From contig DHQK01000159.1 of NCBI GenBank assembly GCA_002411085.1, positions 24,158-51,915 on the forward strand: a stretch of 27,758 nucleotides of DNA, in the 5' to 3' direction. Origin of the DNA: Marinilabilia sp. UBA5340 (GTDB taxonomy: Bacteria > Bacteroidota > Bacteroidia > Bacteroidales > Marinilabiliaceae). Below are positions 14,610 to 22,287 of the stretch, piece after piece (within the stretch, counting starts at the first letter, position 1; the number at the start of each line of letters is the position of its first letter). The notes beneath the pieces are model-generated. The model was given only the letters and a program-made list of their open reading frames with translations. It was not told where the DNA came from and ran no database searches. The position numbers and the translations under genes were made by a program.

Positions 14610-16247
14610 ATGTCCTTTCAATTAACCGAAGATACGCTGGGCGGACTGCTTGAAAAGTGGGCCGGTGAATTGCCAGATCATGATTTTATGGTTTATCCGG
14701 ATCGTGGTCTGCGTTTCTCCTACAGTGAATTTAATGTCCGTGTGGACAAAATGGCCAAAGGATTGATGGCCATTGGAGTACAAAAGGGTGATAAAGTTGG
14801 TATCTGGGCCAATAATGTCCCCGACTGGACCACCCTGATGTTTGCTACCGCCAAAATTGGTGCAATTCTCGTTACCATCAACACCAACTACAAACTCGCG
14901 GAACTGGAATATCTCATAAGGAATGCAGATCTGAATACACTTTGCCTGATTGACGGGTACCGGGACAGTGATTATGTGGATATGGTGTTTCAGTTGGTTC
15001 CCGAATTGAAAACCTCTCAACGGGGCCATTTGAAAAGTGAGAAATTTCCGGAACTGCGCAATGTAATGTTTCTTGGGCCTCAGAAACACCGTGGAATGTA
15101 TAACACGCCTGAGATCCTGACATTGGGCAACCATGTGGATGATGCCACATTGCTGGAGCGTAAGCAACAGGTGACCTGTCATGATGTGGTGAACATGCAA
15201 TATACCTCGGGAACCACCGGATTCCCCAAGGGAGTCATGTTAACGCATCACAATATCGTGAACAACGGACTGGGTGTCGGAGACAATATGAAATATACCC
15301 CTGAGGATCGTTTGTTACTTTGTGTACCTCTGTTTCATTGTTTTGGCTGTGTATTGGGTGTTTGTGCTGTGATAACACATGGAGTCAGTATGGTTATAAC
15401 AGAGGATTTTGATCCTCTGAAAGTGCTGGCAGCTGTCCAAAAGGAGAAGTGTACCTCCATTTACGGGGTGCCAACCATGTTTATAGCCGAACTCAACCAT
15501 CCTATGTTCGATATGTTTGATCTTTCTTCATTGAGAACAGGTATTATGGCAGGTGCATTGTGTCCCATTGATACCATGAAAGAGGTGATGACTAAAATGC
15601 ATTGCGATGACATCATCATTGTTTATGGCTTGACAGAATCATCGCCCGGAATGACTACCACCCGAACATTTGATGAACCCGAAATCAGGGCTACCACCGT
15701 GGGAGTGGAGTTACCCGGAGTAGAGGTGAAAATTGTAGATCCTGAAACTGGGGAGGAGCTGGAATCCGAACAACAAGGAGAAATCTGCTGTCGTGGTTAC
15801 AATGTGATGAAAGGGTATTACAACAATCCGGAGGCCACTCAAAAAGCGATTGATAAGGATGGCTGGTTACATTCGGGTGACCTGGCCGTGAGAACGCAGG
15901 ATGGTTTTTACAAAATCACCGGCCGCATCAAAGATATGATTATCCGTGGCGGAGAGAATATCTATCCGCGTGAGATTGAAAACTATATCTACAACATGCC
16001 TGAAGTTGAGATGATAGAAGTAGTTGGTATTCCTGATGAGAAGTATGGTGAGATCGTTGGCGCTTTCATTAAGTTGAGAAGTGGAAAGTCCCTTACCGAA
16101 GAGGCTGTTCAGGATTTTTGCCGTGGTAAGATTTCACGTTACAAAATACCCAAGCATGTATTTTTTGTGGATGATTTTCCCAAAACTGCCAGTGGTAAGA
16201 TTCAAAAATATAAACTCCGGGATATGGGGGCGGAAATGGCGAAGTAG
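14610..16247 (+). CDS. AMP-forming acyl-CoA synthetase (ANL superfamily)
   Basis: A 545-residue ligase that activates a carboxylic acid with ATP to an acyl-AMP and transfers it to CoA. Motifs: the phosphate loop Y-T-S-G-T-T-G-F-P-K-G-V-M (about 197-209), Y-G-L-T-E-S-S-P-G, D-G-W-L-H-S-G-D-L-A, the hinge G-R-I-K-D-M-I-I-R-G-G-E-N-I-Y-P, and catalytic K530 in T-A-S-G-K-I-Q-K. Length and motifs fit medium/long-chain or aromatic acyl-CoA ligases; the acid cannot be fixed. It is cytoplasmic or membrane-associated. It lies 57 bases after the XRE-cupin regulator, probably in one transcript, and ends at a terminator shared with nspC. No beta-oxidation gene is nearby. Confidence 0.94.
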   Translation: MSFQLTEDTLGGLLEKWAGELPDHDFMVYPDRGLRFSYSEFNVRVDKMAKGLMAIGVQKGDKVGIWANNVPDWTTLMFATAKIGAILVTINTNYKLAELEYLIRNADLNTLCLIDGYRDSDYVDMVFQLVPELKTSQRGHLKSEKFPELRNVMFLGPQKHRGMYNTPEILTLGNHVDDATLLERKQQVTCHDVVNMQYTSGTTGFPKGVMLTHHNIVNNGLGVGDNMKYTPEDRLLLCVPLFHCFGCVLGVCAVITHGVSMVITEDFDPLKVLAAVQKEKCTSIYGVPTMFIAELNHPMFDMFDLSSLRTGIMAGALCPIDTMKEVMTKMHCDDIIIVYGLTESSPGMTTTRTFDEPEIRATTVGVELPGVEVKIVDPETGEELESEQQGEICCRGYNVMKGYYNNPEATQKAIDKDGWLHSGDLAVRTQDGFYKITGRIKDMIIRGGENIYPREIENYIYNMPEVEMIEVVGIPDEKYGEIVGAFIKLRSGKSLTEEAVQDFCRGKISRYKIPKHVFFVDDFPKTASGKIQKYKLRDMGAEMAK

Positions 16248-16254
16248 GTTTGTG

Positions 16255-16297
16255 TTTTACAGGTGTATTTTGGCCTTGTCAAAATACGCCTGTAAAA
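16255..16297. terminator. Bidirectional terminator between the acyl-CoA ligase and nspC
   Basis: An 18-pair stem (16255-16272 with 16280-16297, one G-U pair, seven-base loop) beginning TTTTACAGG and ending CCTGTAAAA. T-rich arms on both sides suit termination from either direction, and the two flanking genes converge on it. Confidence 0.88.
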
Positions 16298-16309
16298 CAT
16301 CTTTTCAAC

Positions 16310-17452
16310 TCACCCCATCCGCGATTTATAATCCTCATACTCAAATTTCCGAATCATTTTTAATCCTTCCTTTTCGTTCCAGAAAGCAATGGACGGATGC
16401 GGTACTCCGTTGAACATGGTGGTTTTTACAATGGTATAATGAATCATGTCTTCAAATACGATCTTGTCGCCTGGTTTTAGTGGCTTATCGAACGACCAGT
16501 ACCCCATAAAATCGCCCGCCAGACAGCTGTTGCCACCCATGCGGTAAGTGGGCAATCCTTTTACCGGTTCGTGATGGGCTCCCCGGATGCGCGGTTTGTA
16601 CGGCATTTCCAGGCAGTCGGGCATGTGGGCCGTGAAGCTGACATTCAGAATGGCCGTTTGGATACCATGGTTTTCCACTATGTCTACTACTTCCGACACC
16701 AATACCCCTGTTTCCCAGGCAAATGCACTTCCGGGTTCCAGAATGATGTGCAGGTTCCATTTTTCTTTGAAGGCTTTCAGGATGTTTATCAGATGTTCCA
16801 CATCATAGTCTTTGCGGGTCATAAGGTGACCTCCGCCCATATTGAGCCATTTAATCTGCTTAAGCTGCTTCCCGAATTTAGCCTCCACATTCATCAATAT
16901 CTTTTCCAGCTCATCACTTGAGGATTCGCACAAAGCATGAAAATGCAAGCCTTCTATACCTTTCGGAAGCTGGTCAGGCATCTGGTCAGCCATGATTCCC
17001 AGCCGTGACCCGGGGGCACAAGGGTTGTACAAATCGGTGGAGACTTCCGAATATTCCGGGTTAATGCGTAAGCCCGGAGAGATTTGTTTGCTGTGAATTC
17101 TGAGCATCTCCCTGAAGCGTTCGTACTGATTGATGGAATTGAAAGTGATGTGACTGCTGAATTGCATGATGCCGGGAAAGTCCTGTTCGGTATAAGCCGG
17201 ACTGTAGGTGTGTGCCGGACTGCCCATCTCTTCGAAAGCAAGACGGGCTTCATGAATGGAGCTGGCTGTTGCGCCGGGAATGTATTCTTTGACAATCGGA
17301 AACGCCGGCCACAAAGAAAATGCTTTAAAAGCCAGGATTATTTCAATGCCGGCACGATCGCGCACACTTTTTATAAGTTCAAGGTTTTGGCGCAATAATG
17401 CCTCGTCCATGACATAGGCTGGTGAGGGAATCTGATTGATATTGATACTCAT
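16310..17452 (-). CDS. nspC: Carboxynorspermidine/carboxyspermidine decarboxylase
   Basis: A 380-residue PLP enzyme of the alanine-racemase-fold decarboxylases that removes CO2 from carboxy(nor)spermidine, the last step of the aspartate-semialdehyde route to (nor)spermidine. The PLP lysine is K43 (I-L-A-F-K-A-F-S). Other marks are G-L-H-F-H-A-L-C-E-S, N-M-G-G-G-H-L-M-T-R, E-P-G-S-A-F-A-W-E-T-G, S-F-T-A-H-M-P-D-C-L-E-M-P and G-G-N-S-C-L-A-G-D. The start at 17452 is an ATG; the frame is open to a TTG at 17503, but that codon lies in the promoter, upstream of the transcription start. Bacteroidota commonly make spermidine this way. The partner dehydrogenase is not in the window. Transcribed alone. 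Confidence 0.95.
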   Translation of the reverse strand: MSININQIPSPAYVMDEALLRQNLELIKSVRDRAGIEIILAFKAFSLWPAFPIVKEYIPGATASSIHEARLAFEEMGSPAHTYSPAYTEQDFPGIMQFSSHITFNSINQYERFREMLRIHSKQISPGLRINPEYSEVSTDLYNPCAPGSRLGIMADQMPDQLPKGIEGLHFHALCESSSDELEKILMNVEAKFGKQLKQIKWLNMGGGHLMTRKDYDVEHLINILKAFKEKWNLHIILEPGSAFAWETGVLVSEVVDIVENHGIQTAILNVSFTAHMPDCLEMPYKPRIRGAHHEPVKGLPTYRMGGNSCLAGDFMGYWSFDKPLKPGDKIVFEDMIHYTIVKTTMFNGVPHPSIAFWNEKEGLKMIRKFEYEDYKSRMG

Positions 17453-17473
17453 TCTGCTGTTTTTAGAAAACGA

Positions 17474-17504
17474 CAAATATAGCGGAGAATTGTTTGCTGT
17501 CAAA
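17474..17504 (-). promoter_or_regulatory. Perfect Bacteroidota-type promoter of nspC
   Basis: On the minus strand TTTG (17504-17501), 19 bases, TATATTTG (17481-17474). Both boxes and the spacing match the Bacteroidota consensus TTTG-N19-TAnnTTTG. Transcription should begin near 17468, 16 bases before the ATG. Confidence 0.85.
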
Positions 17505-17880
17505 TGGTTTTGTCGGCAGAAGGTAAGTCTTCCATTGTATTTGTAAAAGGTGATGTTTCGTTTAGTTGAGAAAGAAACAAAATGCTATCATTCAAAGCTT
17601 TTTATTACCAGAGGATTACTGCGATCAACAGATGTAAGATGTAACCTCTGATACAGATAATCTGAGCATGATTTAAATTTTTATACAATTATAATATGTT
17701 AGCGGACTGTTATGTTAAAGTTTATTGGTTTTCTGTTTGTTTATTATTTAGCGTCTGCATAGAAATTTGGCTGAGTTTAGTGCAAGGATTACAATTTATA
17801 AATAATCAATAACTTTGTGCTTCGTGGAGTTGACGTGTTTTGAGGGAAAAGTAATTGTAAAAATAAGGAAGATAGGGTAT
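17505..17880. other. Divergent gap between nspC and the epimerase gene
   Basis: No gene seen. CCAGAGGATTAC (17609-17619 region) and GTAACCTCTG (17641-17650) form an imperfect inverted repeat with one bulge, possibly an operator. TAACTTTG at 17810-17817 on the plus strand matches the -7 consensus for the epimerase gene, though no TTTG stands 19 bases before it. Confidence 0.45.
17810..17817 (+). promoter_or_regulatory. Candidate -7 box of the epimerase gene
   Basis: TAACTTTG matches TAnnTTTG. Transcription would start near 17823, after the in-frame TTG at 17815 and before the ATG at 17881, which supports the ATG as the real start. Confidence 0.5.
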
Positions 17881-18783
17881 ATGACTAAAAAGAGGATATT
17901 TTTTACCGGGGGATCGGGAAAAGCAGGAAGACACGTGGTTCCTTACCTGCTAGAGCAGGGGCACAGAGTGATGAATGTTGATTTGCAGCCTTTGGATCAT
18001 CCGGGAGTGGATAACCTGATTGCGGATATTACGGATTCAGGACAAATGTTTAATGCCATGAGTTCGTATGCCGGGTTAGATGAATTGGAACCGGGAACCG
18101 GCGTGCCAAAATTTGACGCAGTAGTGCATTTTGCAGCTGTACCCAGAATTTTAATCAAGCCCGACAATGAGACCTTTCGAGTCAATACCATTGGCACCTA
18201 TAATGTGATTGAAGCAGCCGTAAAGCTGGGCATTAAAAAGATAATTATTGCTTCATCAGAGACTGCTTACAGTATCTGTTTTGCAGATGGTAAAACAGAT
18301 CCGCATGTGTTGCCTCTGGAGGAGGATTATGACGTTGATCCTACTGATAGTTACGGGTTGTCGAAAGTTGTAAATGAGAAAACAGCCCGCAGTTTCCAAC
18401 AAAGATCAGGCTTTGATATTTATGCGCTTCGTATAGGAAATGTAATTGAACCTCACGAATACACGGAGCTTTTCCCCTACTATTTAAAAAATCCAGAGGT
18501 GCGACGCAGAAATGCCTTCTGTTATATCGATGCCCGGGATTTGGGACAGATCGTTGATTTGTGTTTGAAGAAAGATGATCTTGGTTATCAGGTTTTTAAT
18601 GCAGGTAATGATCATAACGGTGCGGTAATCCCCACTAAAGAATTAGTAGAAAGGTTTTTTCCGGGAGTGCCGCTAACCCGTGAATTAGGAGAACATGAAG
18701 CTCTGTTTTCAAACCGAAAAATTCGGGAAGTCCTGGGATTTAAAGAACAACATAATTGGCGGAATTATCTGAAATGGGACTGA
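17881..18783 (+). CDS. NAD(P)-dependent epimerase/dehydratase, extended SDR
   Basis: A 300-residue extended short-chain dehydrogenase, probably acting on a nucleotide sugar or related substrate. The Rossmann motif is T-G-G-S-G-K-A-G-R (8-16); V-N-V-D-L follows strand 2, with its Asp favouring NAD; H-F-A-A-V-P is the usual mid-domain motif; S-S-E-T-A-Y and the catalytic S-Y-G-L-S-K pair give Ser/Tyr/Lys. It is cytoplasmic. The start at 17881 is an ATG; an open stretch of 22 codons upstream begins with TTG inside the promoter. It is slightly shorter than GalE-type enzymes (about 330), so the substrate domain is small. No sugar-synthesis genes are nearby and the substrate is unknown. It converges with the LytTR gene, 29 bases away. 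Confidence 0.9.
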   Translation: MTKKRIFFTGGSGKAGRHVVPYLLEQGHRVMNVDLQPLDHPGVDNLIADITDSGQMFNAMSSYAGLDELEPGTGVPKFDAVVHFAAVPRILIKPDNETFRVNTIGTYNVIEAAVKLGIKKIIIASSETAYSICFADGKTDPHVLPLEEDYDVDPTDSYGLSKVVNEKTARSFQQRSGFDIYALRIGNVIEPHEYTELFPYYLKNPEVRRRNAFCYIDARDLGQIVDLCLKKDDLGYQVFNAGNDHNGAVIPTKELVERFFPGVPLTRELGEHEALFSNRKIREVLGFKEQHNWRNYLKWD

Positions 18784-18812
18784 TTGACGAGGCAGAATAG
18801 GGGGGAGAGGAG

Positions 18813-19577
18813 TTATTTCTTTCCCGCAAAATAACTTAGGAGTTTGGGTTTCATCGTTTTACTTACAGATATTGTATGCTCCCCAACTTTCACCAGATTG
18901 CCGTTAATTTCTTTTATTTTGTCCAGCGCTACTATATAGGATTTATGAATGCGCATAAAACGCTCTGAAGGAAGTTCTTGTTCCAATTTGCGGAGCGAGA
19001 AAAGGCCCATATATTTGGCCGTTTGGGTATGAAAAGTAACATATTCCAATGCGCCCTCAATATAAAGAATGTCATCATAAAGAAGCTTGACCATCCGTCG
19101 GTCTGATTTTACAATAATGAAATTTTTAGTATCCTCGGCAGATACTTCCGGAACTTTTGGTTTTCCTCCTGGTAGTTCCATTTCTTTAAATTTCTCCTTA
19201 TAGTTAAGAATGGTGATAATTTTGTTGACCGCTTTTACAAAGCGAGGAAAAGAAACCGGTTTCAGCAAATATTCTACAGCATTTACCTCAAATCCCTGAA
19301 CTGCGTATTGGGGATAGGCGGTAACAAAGACGATTAGCGGCCCCTGGGGGACAGTCAGGTTTTTGATAAAATCCATGCCCGACATATCGGGCATTTCAAT
19401 ATCCGTGAATATAACATCAACCTCCCCGTTGGAGATAGCATTGATAGCTGCCATAGGGGAGTCGAAGGAGTCCACCAGATTAAACTGCGGAATTTTGGAG
19501 ATGTAGTCGGCCAGAAGTTTTCGGGCAAGATACTCGTCGTCGATAACAATGCAATTGAATTTTTCTTTAGCTGCCAT
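18813..19577 (-). CDS. LytTR-family response regulator
   Basis: A 254-residue DNA-binding response regulator. The receiver domain (about 8-125) has acidic D13-D14, phosphoacceptor D59 (F-T-D-I-E-M-P-D), T86 and K106 (L-L-K-P). The LytTR domain (about 150-250) starts F-I-I-V-K-S-D-R-R-M-V-K-L and contains D-I-L-Y-I-E-G-A-L-E-Y-V, and F-M-R-I-H-K-S-Y-I-V. It binds direct-repeat sites. Its gene starts eight bases after the kinase stop, so the two form a two-component system. Across a divergent gap stands the RND pump operon; repeats in that gap (20691-20770) are likely targets. No terminator is obvious after it. Confidence 0.96.
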   Translation of the reverse strand: MAAKEKFNCIVIDDEYLARKLLADYISKIPQFNLVDSFDSPMAAINAISNGEVDVIFTDIEMPDMSGMDFIKNLTVPQGPLIVFVTAYPQYAVQGFEVNAVEYLLKPVSFPRFVKAVNKIITILNYKEKFKEMELPGGKPKVPEVSAEDTKNFIIVKSDRRMVKLLYDDILYIEGALEYVTFHTQTAKYMGLFSLRKLEQELPSERFMRIHKSYIVALDKIKEINGNLVKVGEHTISVSKTMKPKLLSYFAGKK

Positions 19578-19585
19578 GGTCTCCC

Positions 19586-20611
19586 TTATTTGTATAACTT
19601 CAAAACAATATTGTATCTGTTCTCATCATGGATTATGGTCAGTTTGTGTTTCTGAGGATATAGTAGTTCCAGTCGGTTGCGTGCATTTTCTATTCCTATC
19701 CCTTTATTTTTCCCGGTATTGGCTTCCAGTTGATTTGAGTAGATACTGTTTTCCACGCTGAAATGAAACTCTCCTGCATTTTGGTGTAACCTGATATTAA
19801 CAAATCCCGATTTGTCCTTCTCTATTTTGCTGTGCTTGAATGCATTTTCCACAAAGGTAACCAGAAGCATGGGCGCAATTTGGTAGTTTTCATCATGCAT
19901 CCCTACTTCAAAGTTAATATTTTGTCGCTTTTCAGTTTTTAGTTGCTGAAATTCCAGGAAACTGTTGATGTAGTCGATCTCCTTGTAGAGCGATATGTAG
20001 TCCGATTCGCAATCGTAGAGAACATAACGCAGCATATCTGAAAGCATGGTGATTTTTTCGGGCGTGGACTCATCGCCTGTATAGGCCATGGAGTAAATAT
20101 TATTGAGTGCATTGAACAGAAAATGGGGGTTGACCTGTGTTTTTAGGAATTTTAGTTCACTCTCTGCTTTTTCGCGTTTCAGTGTTTCAATTTCTATGTT
20201 GTTCTTTTCCTGCTTGTCTTCCAGATACTTTGCCATACTGATCCAGAAGGCGATGAGGCATAGGATCGTATGAAAAATGAATGCACCAAAAAGGTTGTAG
20301 TTTTCAGGCGTCAGTGACGGATAGAGGTAATGGAAGAAGGCCTCTGTTGAAACGCCAACGATTGCAAGAAAAACAATTAAGACAGAATTGTAAGCTCTGA
20401 ACTTTATTTTTTGGTCGTTGTGGTACCGGGGTAAAAGGTGACGCAGGTTTATGGTGTAAACCGTAAATTGAATGGAAGTCAGAACAATGGCGTGCATGAG
20501 CCCTTTCAGGGCACTTGTCTGAGATCCTATTGTAAAGTAAAAGAGAGCCAGCATAATCCATATCGCAATGGATGGAAGCGCCTTATACCATTTAGTGATT
20601 TTAGAGAACAT
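19586..20611 (-). CDS. LytS/YehU-type sensor histidine kinase
   Basis: A 341-residue inner-membrane kinase of the His_kinase (PF06580) type. Four membrane helices fill roughly residues 12-30, 38-57, 75-93 and 108-127, followed by a short coiled coil and the kinase core. The phosphorylated histidine is H163 in Q-V-N-P-H-F-L-F-N-A-L-N. The N box is F-V-E-N-A-F-K-H-S and the G box K-G-I-G-I-E-N-A-R-N-R-L. There is no periplasmic sensing domain of size, so the signal is probably membrane-borne. The frame is open to an ATG at 20665, but TAATTTTG (20661-20654) looks like a -7 box placing the transcript start below it; I prefer the ATG at 20611. It pairs with the LytTR gene. Confidence 0.93.
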   Translation of the reverse strand: MFSKITKWYKALPSIAIWIMLALFYFTIGSQTSALKGLMHAIVLTSIQFTVYTINLRHLLPRYHNDQKIKFRAYNSVLIVFLAIVGVSTEAFFHYLYPSLTPENYNLFGAFIFHTILCLIAFWISMAKYLEDKQEKNNIEIETLKREKAESELKFLKTQVNPHFLFNALNNIYSMAYTGDESTPEKITMLSDMLRYVLYDCESDYISLYKEIDYINSFLEFQQLKTEKRQNINFEVGMHDENYQIAPMLLVTFVENAFKHSKIEKDKSGFVNIRLHQNAGEFHFSVENSIYSNQLEANTGKNKGIGIENARNRLELLYPQKHKLTIIHDENRYNIVLKLYK

Positions 20612-20653
20612 GGTGTTTTTCTTAATTGTGATTTTTGGCGTCCGGCCCGGGGG

Positions 20654-20661
20654 CAAAATTA
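20654..20661 (-). promoter_or_regulatory. Candidate -7 box of the lytS-lytR operon
   Basis: The minus strand reads TAATTTTG (TAnnTTTG). No TTTG lies 19 bases upstream, so an activator may be needed. It places transcription start near 20648, supporting the kinase start at 20611. Confidence 0.4.
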
Positions 20662-20690
20662 TCATTTAAAGCTTGTGTTGCCATTTGTTG

Positions 20691-20784
20691 GTTTTATTTT
20701 TCAATGAATGGCCCGGATTTTCAATAATCAGCCTTTTTCTTCAATGAACGGACTTTTTCCGCGTGATTGTCCGATTATTGAAAA
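20691..20784. promoter_or_regulatory. LytTR-like direct repeats in the divergent lytS / efflux gap
   Basis: TCAATGAATG (20701), TCAATAATCA (20721) and TCAATGAACG (20741) recur at exactly 20 bases, embedded in 20-base units whose first halves also agree (GCC/GAC then T-rich). On the minus strand 20752-20744 reads TCCGTTCAT, which fits the LytTR consensus [TA][AC][CA]GTTN[AG][TG] at all positions; 20712-20704 reads GCCATTCAT, fitting seven of nine. An inverted copy, GATTATTGAAAA (20773-20784), is a perfect 12-base inverse of TTTTCAATAATC. These are likely binding sites for the neighbouring LytTR regulator. Confidence 0.65.
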
Positions 20785-20835
20785 CTCTCCGCGTTTCCTT
20801 GATTCCATTTTTAATACCTGTTGGCAGGGGTGATA

Positions 20836-20865
20836 TTTGCTGACGGAATTCAAAAATAAGCTTTG
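20836..20865 (+). promoter_or_regulatory. Candidate promoter of the RND efflux operon
   Basis: TTTG (20836-20839) and TAAGCTTTG (20857-20865) resemble the Bacteroidota promoter with one base more in the -7 box and a shorter spacer; the two TTTG elements are 26 bases apart against 27 in the consensus. It overlaps an in-frame TTG at 20863, so translation should begin later, at 20902. Confidence 0.45.
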
Positions 20866-20901
20866 TCCGGCTCTTTTGATTTCCTGAAAGTAATTGAAAC
20901 C

Positions 20902-22218
20902 ATGTTGAAAATCAAATTTAAGTACAATATGCAAAACAGGATTTTAATGTTTTTGATGGCGGTGTTGCTTGCGGGGACTGTCAATGCTCAGGAAAGCCTC
21001 AGTTTGACGTTGGAAGAAGCACAATCACATGCCTTAGAACACAATCGTACACTGAAAAATGCGTCGATGGATGTGCAGATTGCGGAGGCCAGCCGTTGGC
21101 AGACCATCGCTACGATGCTGCCTCAGGTAAATGCTACTGCTGATTACAGTAATATGTTCGGGTATTCGATGGATTTGGGAAACTTTCAGATCTCAATGCC
21201 CAATTCGGTAACCTATGGAGGTACTGCTTCGGTTGCGCTCAGCGGTGCACAGGTTGTTGGAGTGCAGTTGGAAAATATTGCCAAAAATATGGCTGACATC
21301 ACCCTGAAGCAGAGTGAGAAGGAAGTAACCGATCAGGTTAAAACATTGTATTACTCTGCGTTGGTGATGGAGGAGACCACATCCTTGTTGGAAAAGAACC
21401 TGGAAAATCTGAAAAAACTTTTCAATTATACACAGCAATCGGTGGAAGTGGGGATTTCAGAACAGACCGATGCCGACCTTATCTCAGTGCAGATTGCCAC
21501 CATGAATACCAATATCAACTCCACCCGCCGTTCGTTGGAGATGATTTACAATTCTTTGCGGTTGCAACTGGGACTGGACGTTAATTCAGAAATTGAGTTA
21601 TCCCAGACCATTGATGAATTGATGCAACCTCAAAGAGCCATGGCGTTGCTCGATATGGATTTTATGCTCGATAATAATTACAACTACCAGTTGCTGGAAC
21701 AGAATGTGGAACTGGCCAAAAAGCAGGTGACAATGAAGAAGTGGGAGTATGCTCCCTCCCTTCAGGCTTTTTATCAATATACGAAAAAGGAGTATATGAG
21801 TGATGAGGCTACCATGAATTCTACTCCTCCCAATATGTTTGGACTTTCATTGAATATCCCTCTGTTTTCCAGCGGCAGCAGATATAAAGCCGTGCAGGAA
21901 GCCAAACTGGGTTACAAGCAGCAGTTGAATACTTTCGATGACACACGTGAGTCATTGATCATTCAGCATCGTCAGCTATCGTACAATCTTACTTCATCTT
22001 ATGAAAGTCTGGAAACTCAGGAAAAGAATATGGTGGTGGTTCAGCGGGTATTCGACAATGTTTCCCGAAAGTACGAGCAGGGAATTGCCTCCAGCCTGGA
22101 TGTTACCAATTCCGGCACCGAGCTTATTTCAGCTCAGAACAGCTATGTGCAGGCCCTGCTTGATGTGGTGACGGCTCAGATTGAACTGGAGCAACTGCTG
22201 AATGTGGAGGCACCCTAA
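20902..22218 (+). CDS. TolC-family outer-membrane efflux protein
   Basis: A 438-residue outer-membrane channel of the OEP family, forming the exit duct of the pump encoded next. A signal peptide (hydrophobic L-M-F-L-M-A-V-L-L-A-G-T-V-N-A) is cleaved before Q-E-S-L-S-L-T-L-E-E-A. Two OEP repeats, long heptad-rich helices with two short strand regions each, follow, with the typical N-I-P-L-F-S-S-G-S-R-Y near 320-330. ATG 20902 is chosen; ATG 20929 gives a shorter signal peptide and is a good alternative. An upstream TTG at 20863 lies in the promoter. First gene of the efflux operon; the adaptor gene begins 69 bases later. Confidence 0.93.
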   Translation: MLKIKFKYNMQNRILMFLMAVLLAGTVNAQESLSLTLEEAQSHALEHNRTLKNASMDVQIAEASRWQTIATMLPQVNATADYSNMFGYSMDLGNFQISMPNSVTYGGTASVALSGAQVVGVQLENIAKNMADITLKQSEKEVTDQVKTLYYSALVMEETTSLLEKNLENLKKLFNYTQQSVEVGISEQTDADLISVQIATMNTNINSTRRSLEMIYNSLRLQLGLDVNSEIELSQTIDELMQPQRAMALLDMDFMLDNNYNYQLLEQNVELAKKQVTMKKWEYAPSLQAFYQYTKKEYMSDEATMNSTPPNMFGLSLNIPLFSSGSRYKAVQEAKLGYKQQLNTFDDTRESLIIQHRQLSYNLTSSYESLETQEKNMVVVQRVFDNVSRKYEQGIASSLDVTNSGTELISAQNSYVQALLDVVTAQIELEQLLNVEAP

Positions 22219-22287
22219 GGAGGCCGAGGTTGAGTGTAAGTGAAATTAAAATCAGAATTAATAATCAGATAACAATAAAAAAAGATA

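Noticed and set aside
20612..20665. An 18-codon N-terminal extension of the LytS-type kinase
   Set aside because: It contains a -7-like box (20654-20661), and its residues (P-P-G-R-T-P-K) are unlike a membrane protein start. Rejected with moderate confidence only.
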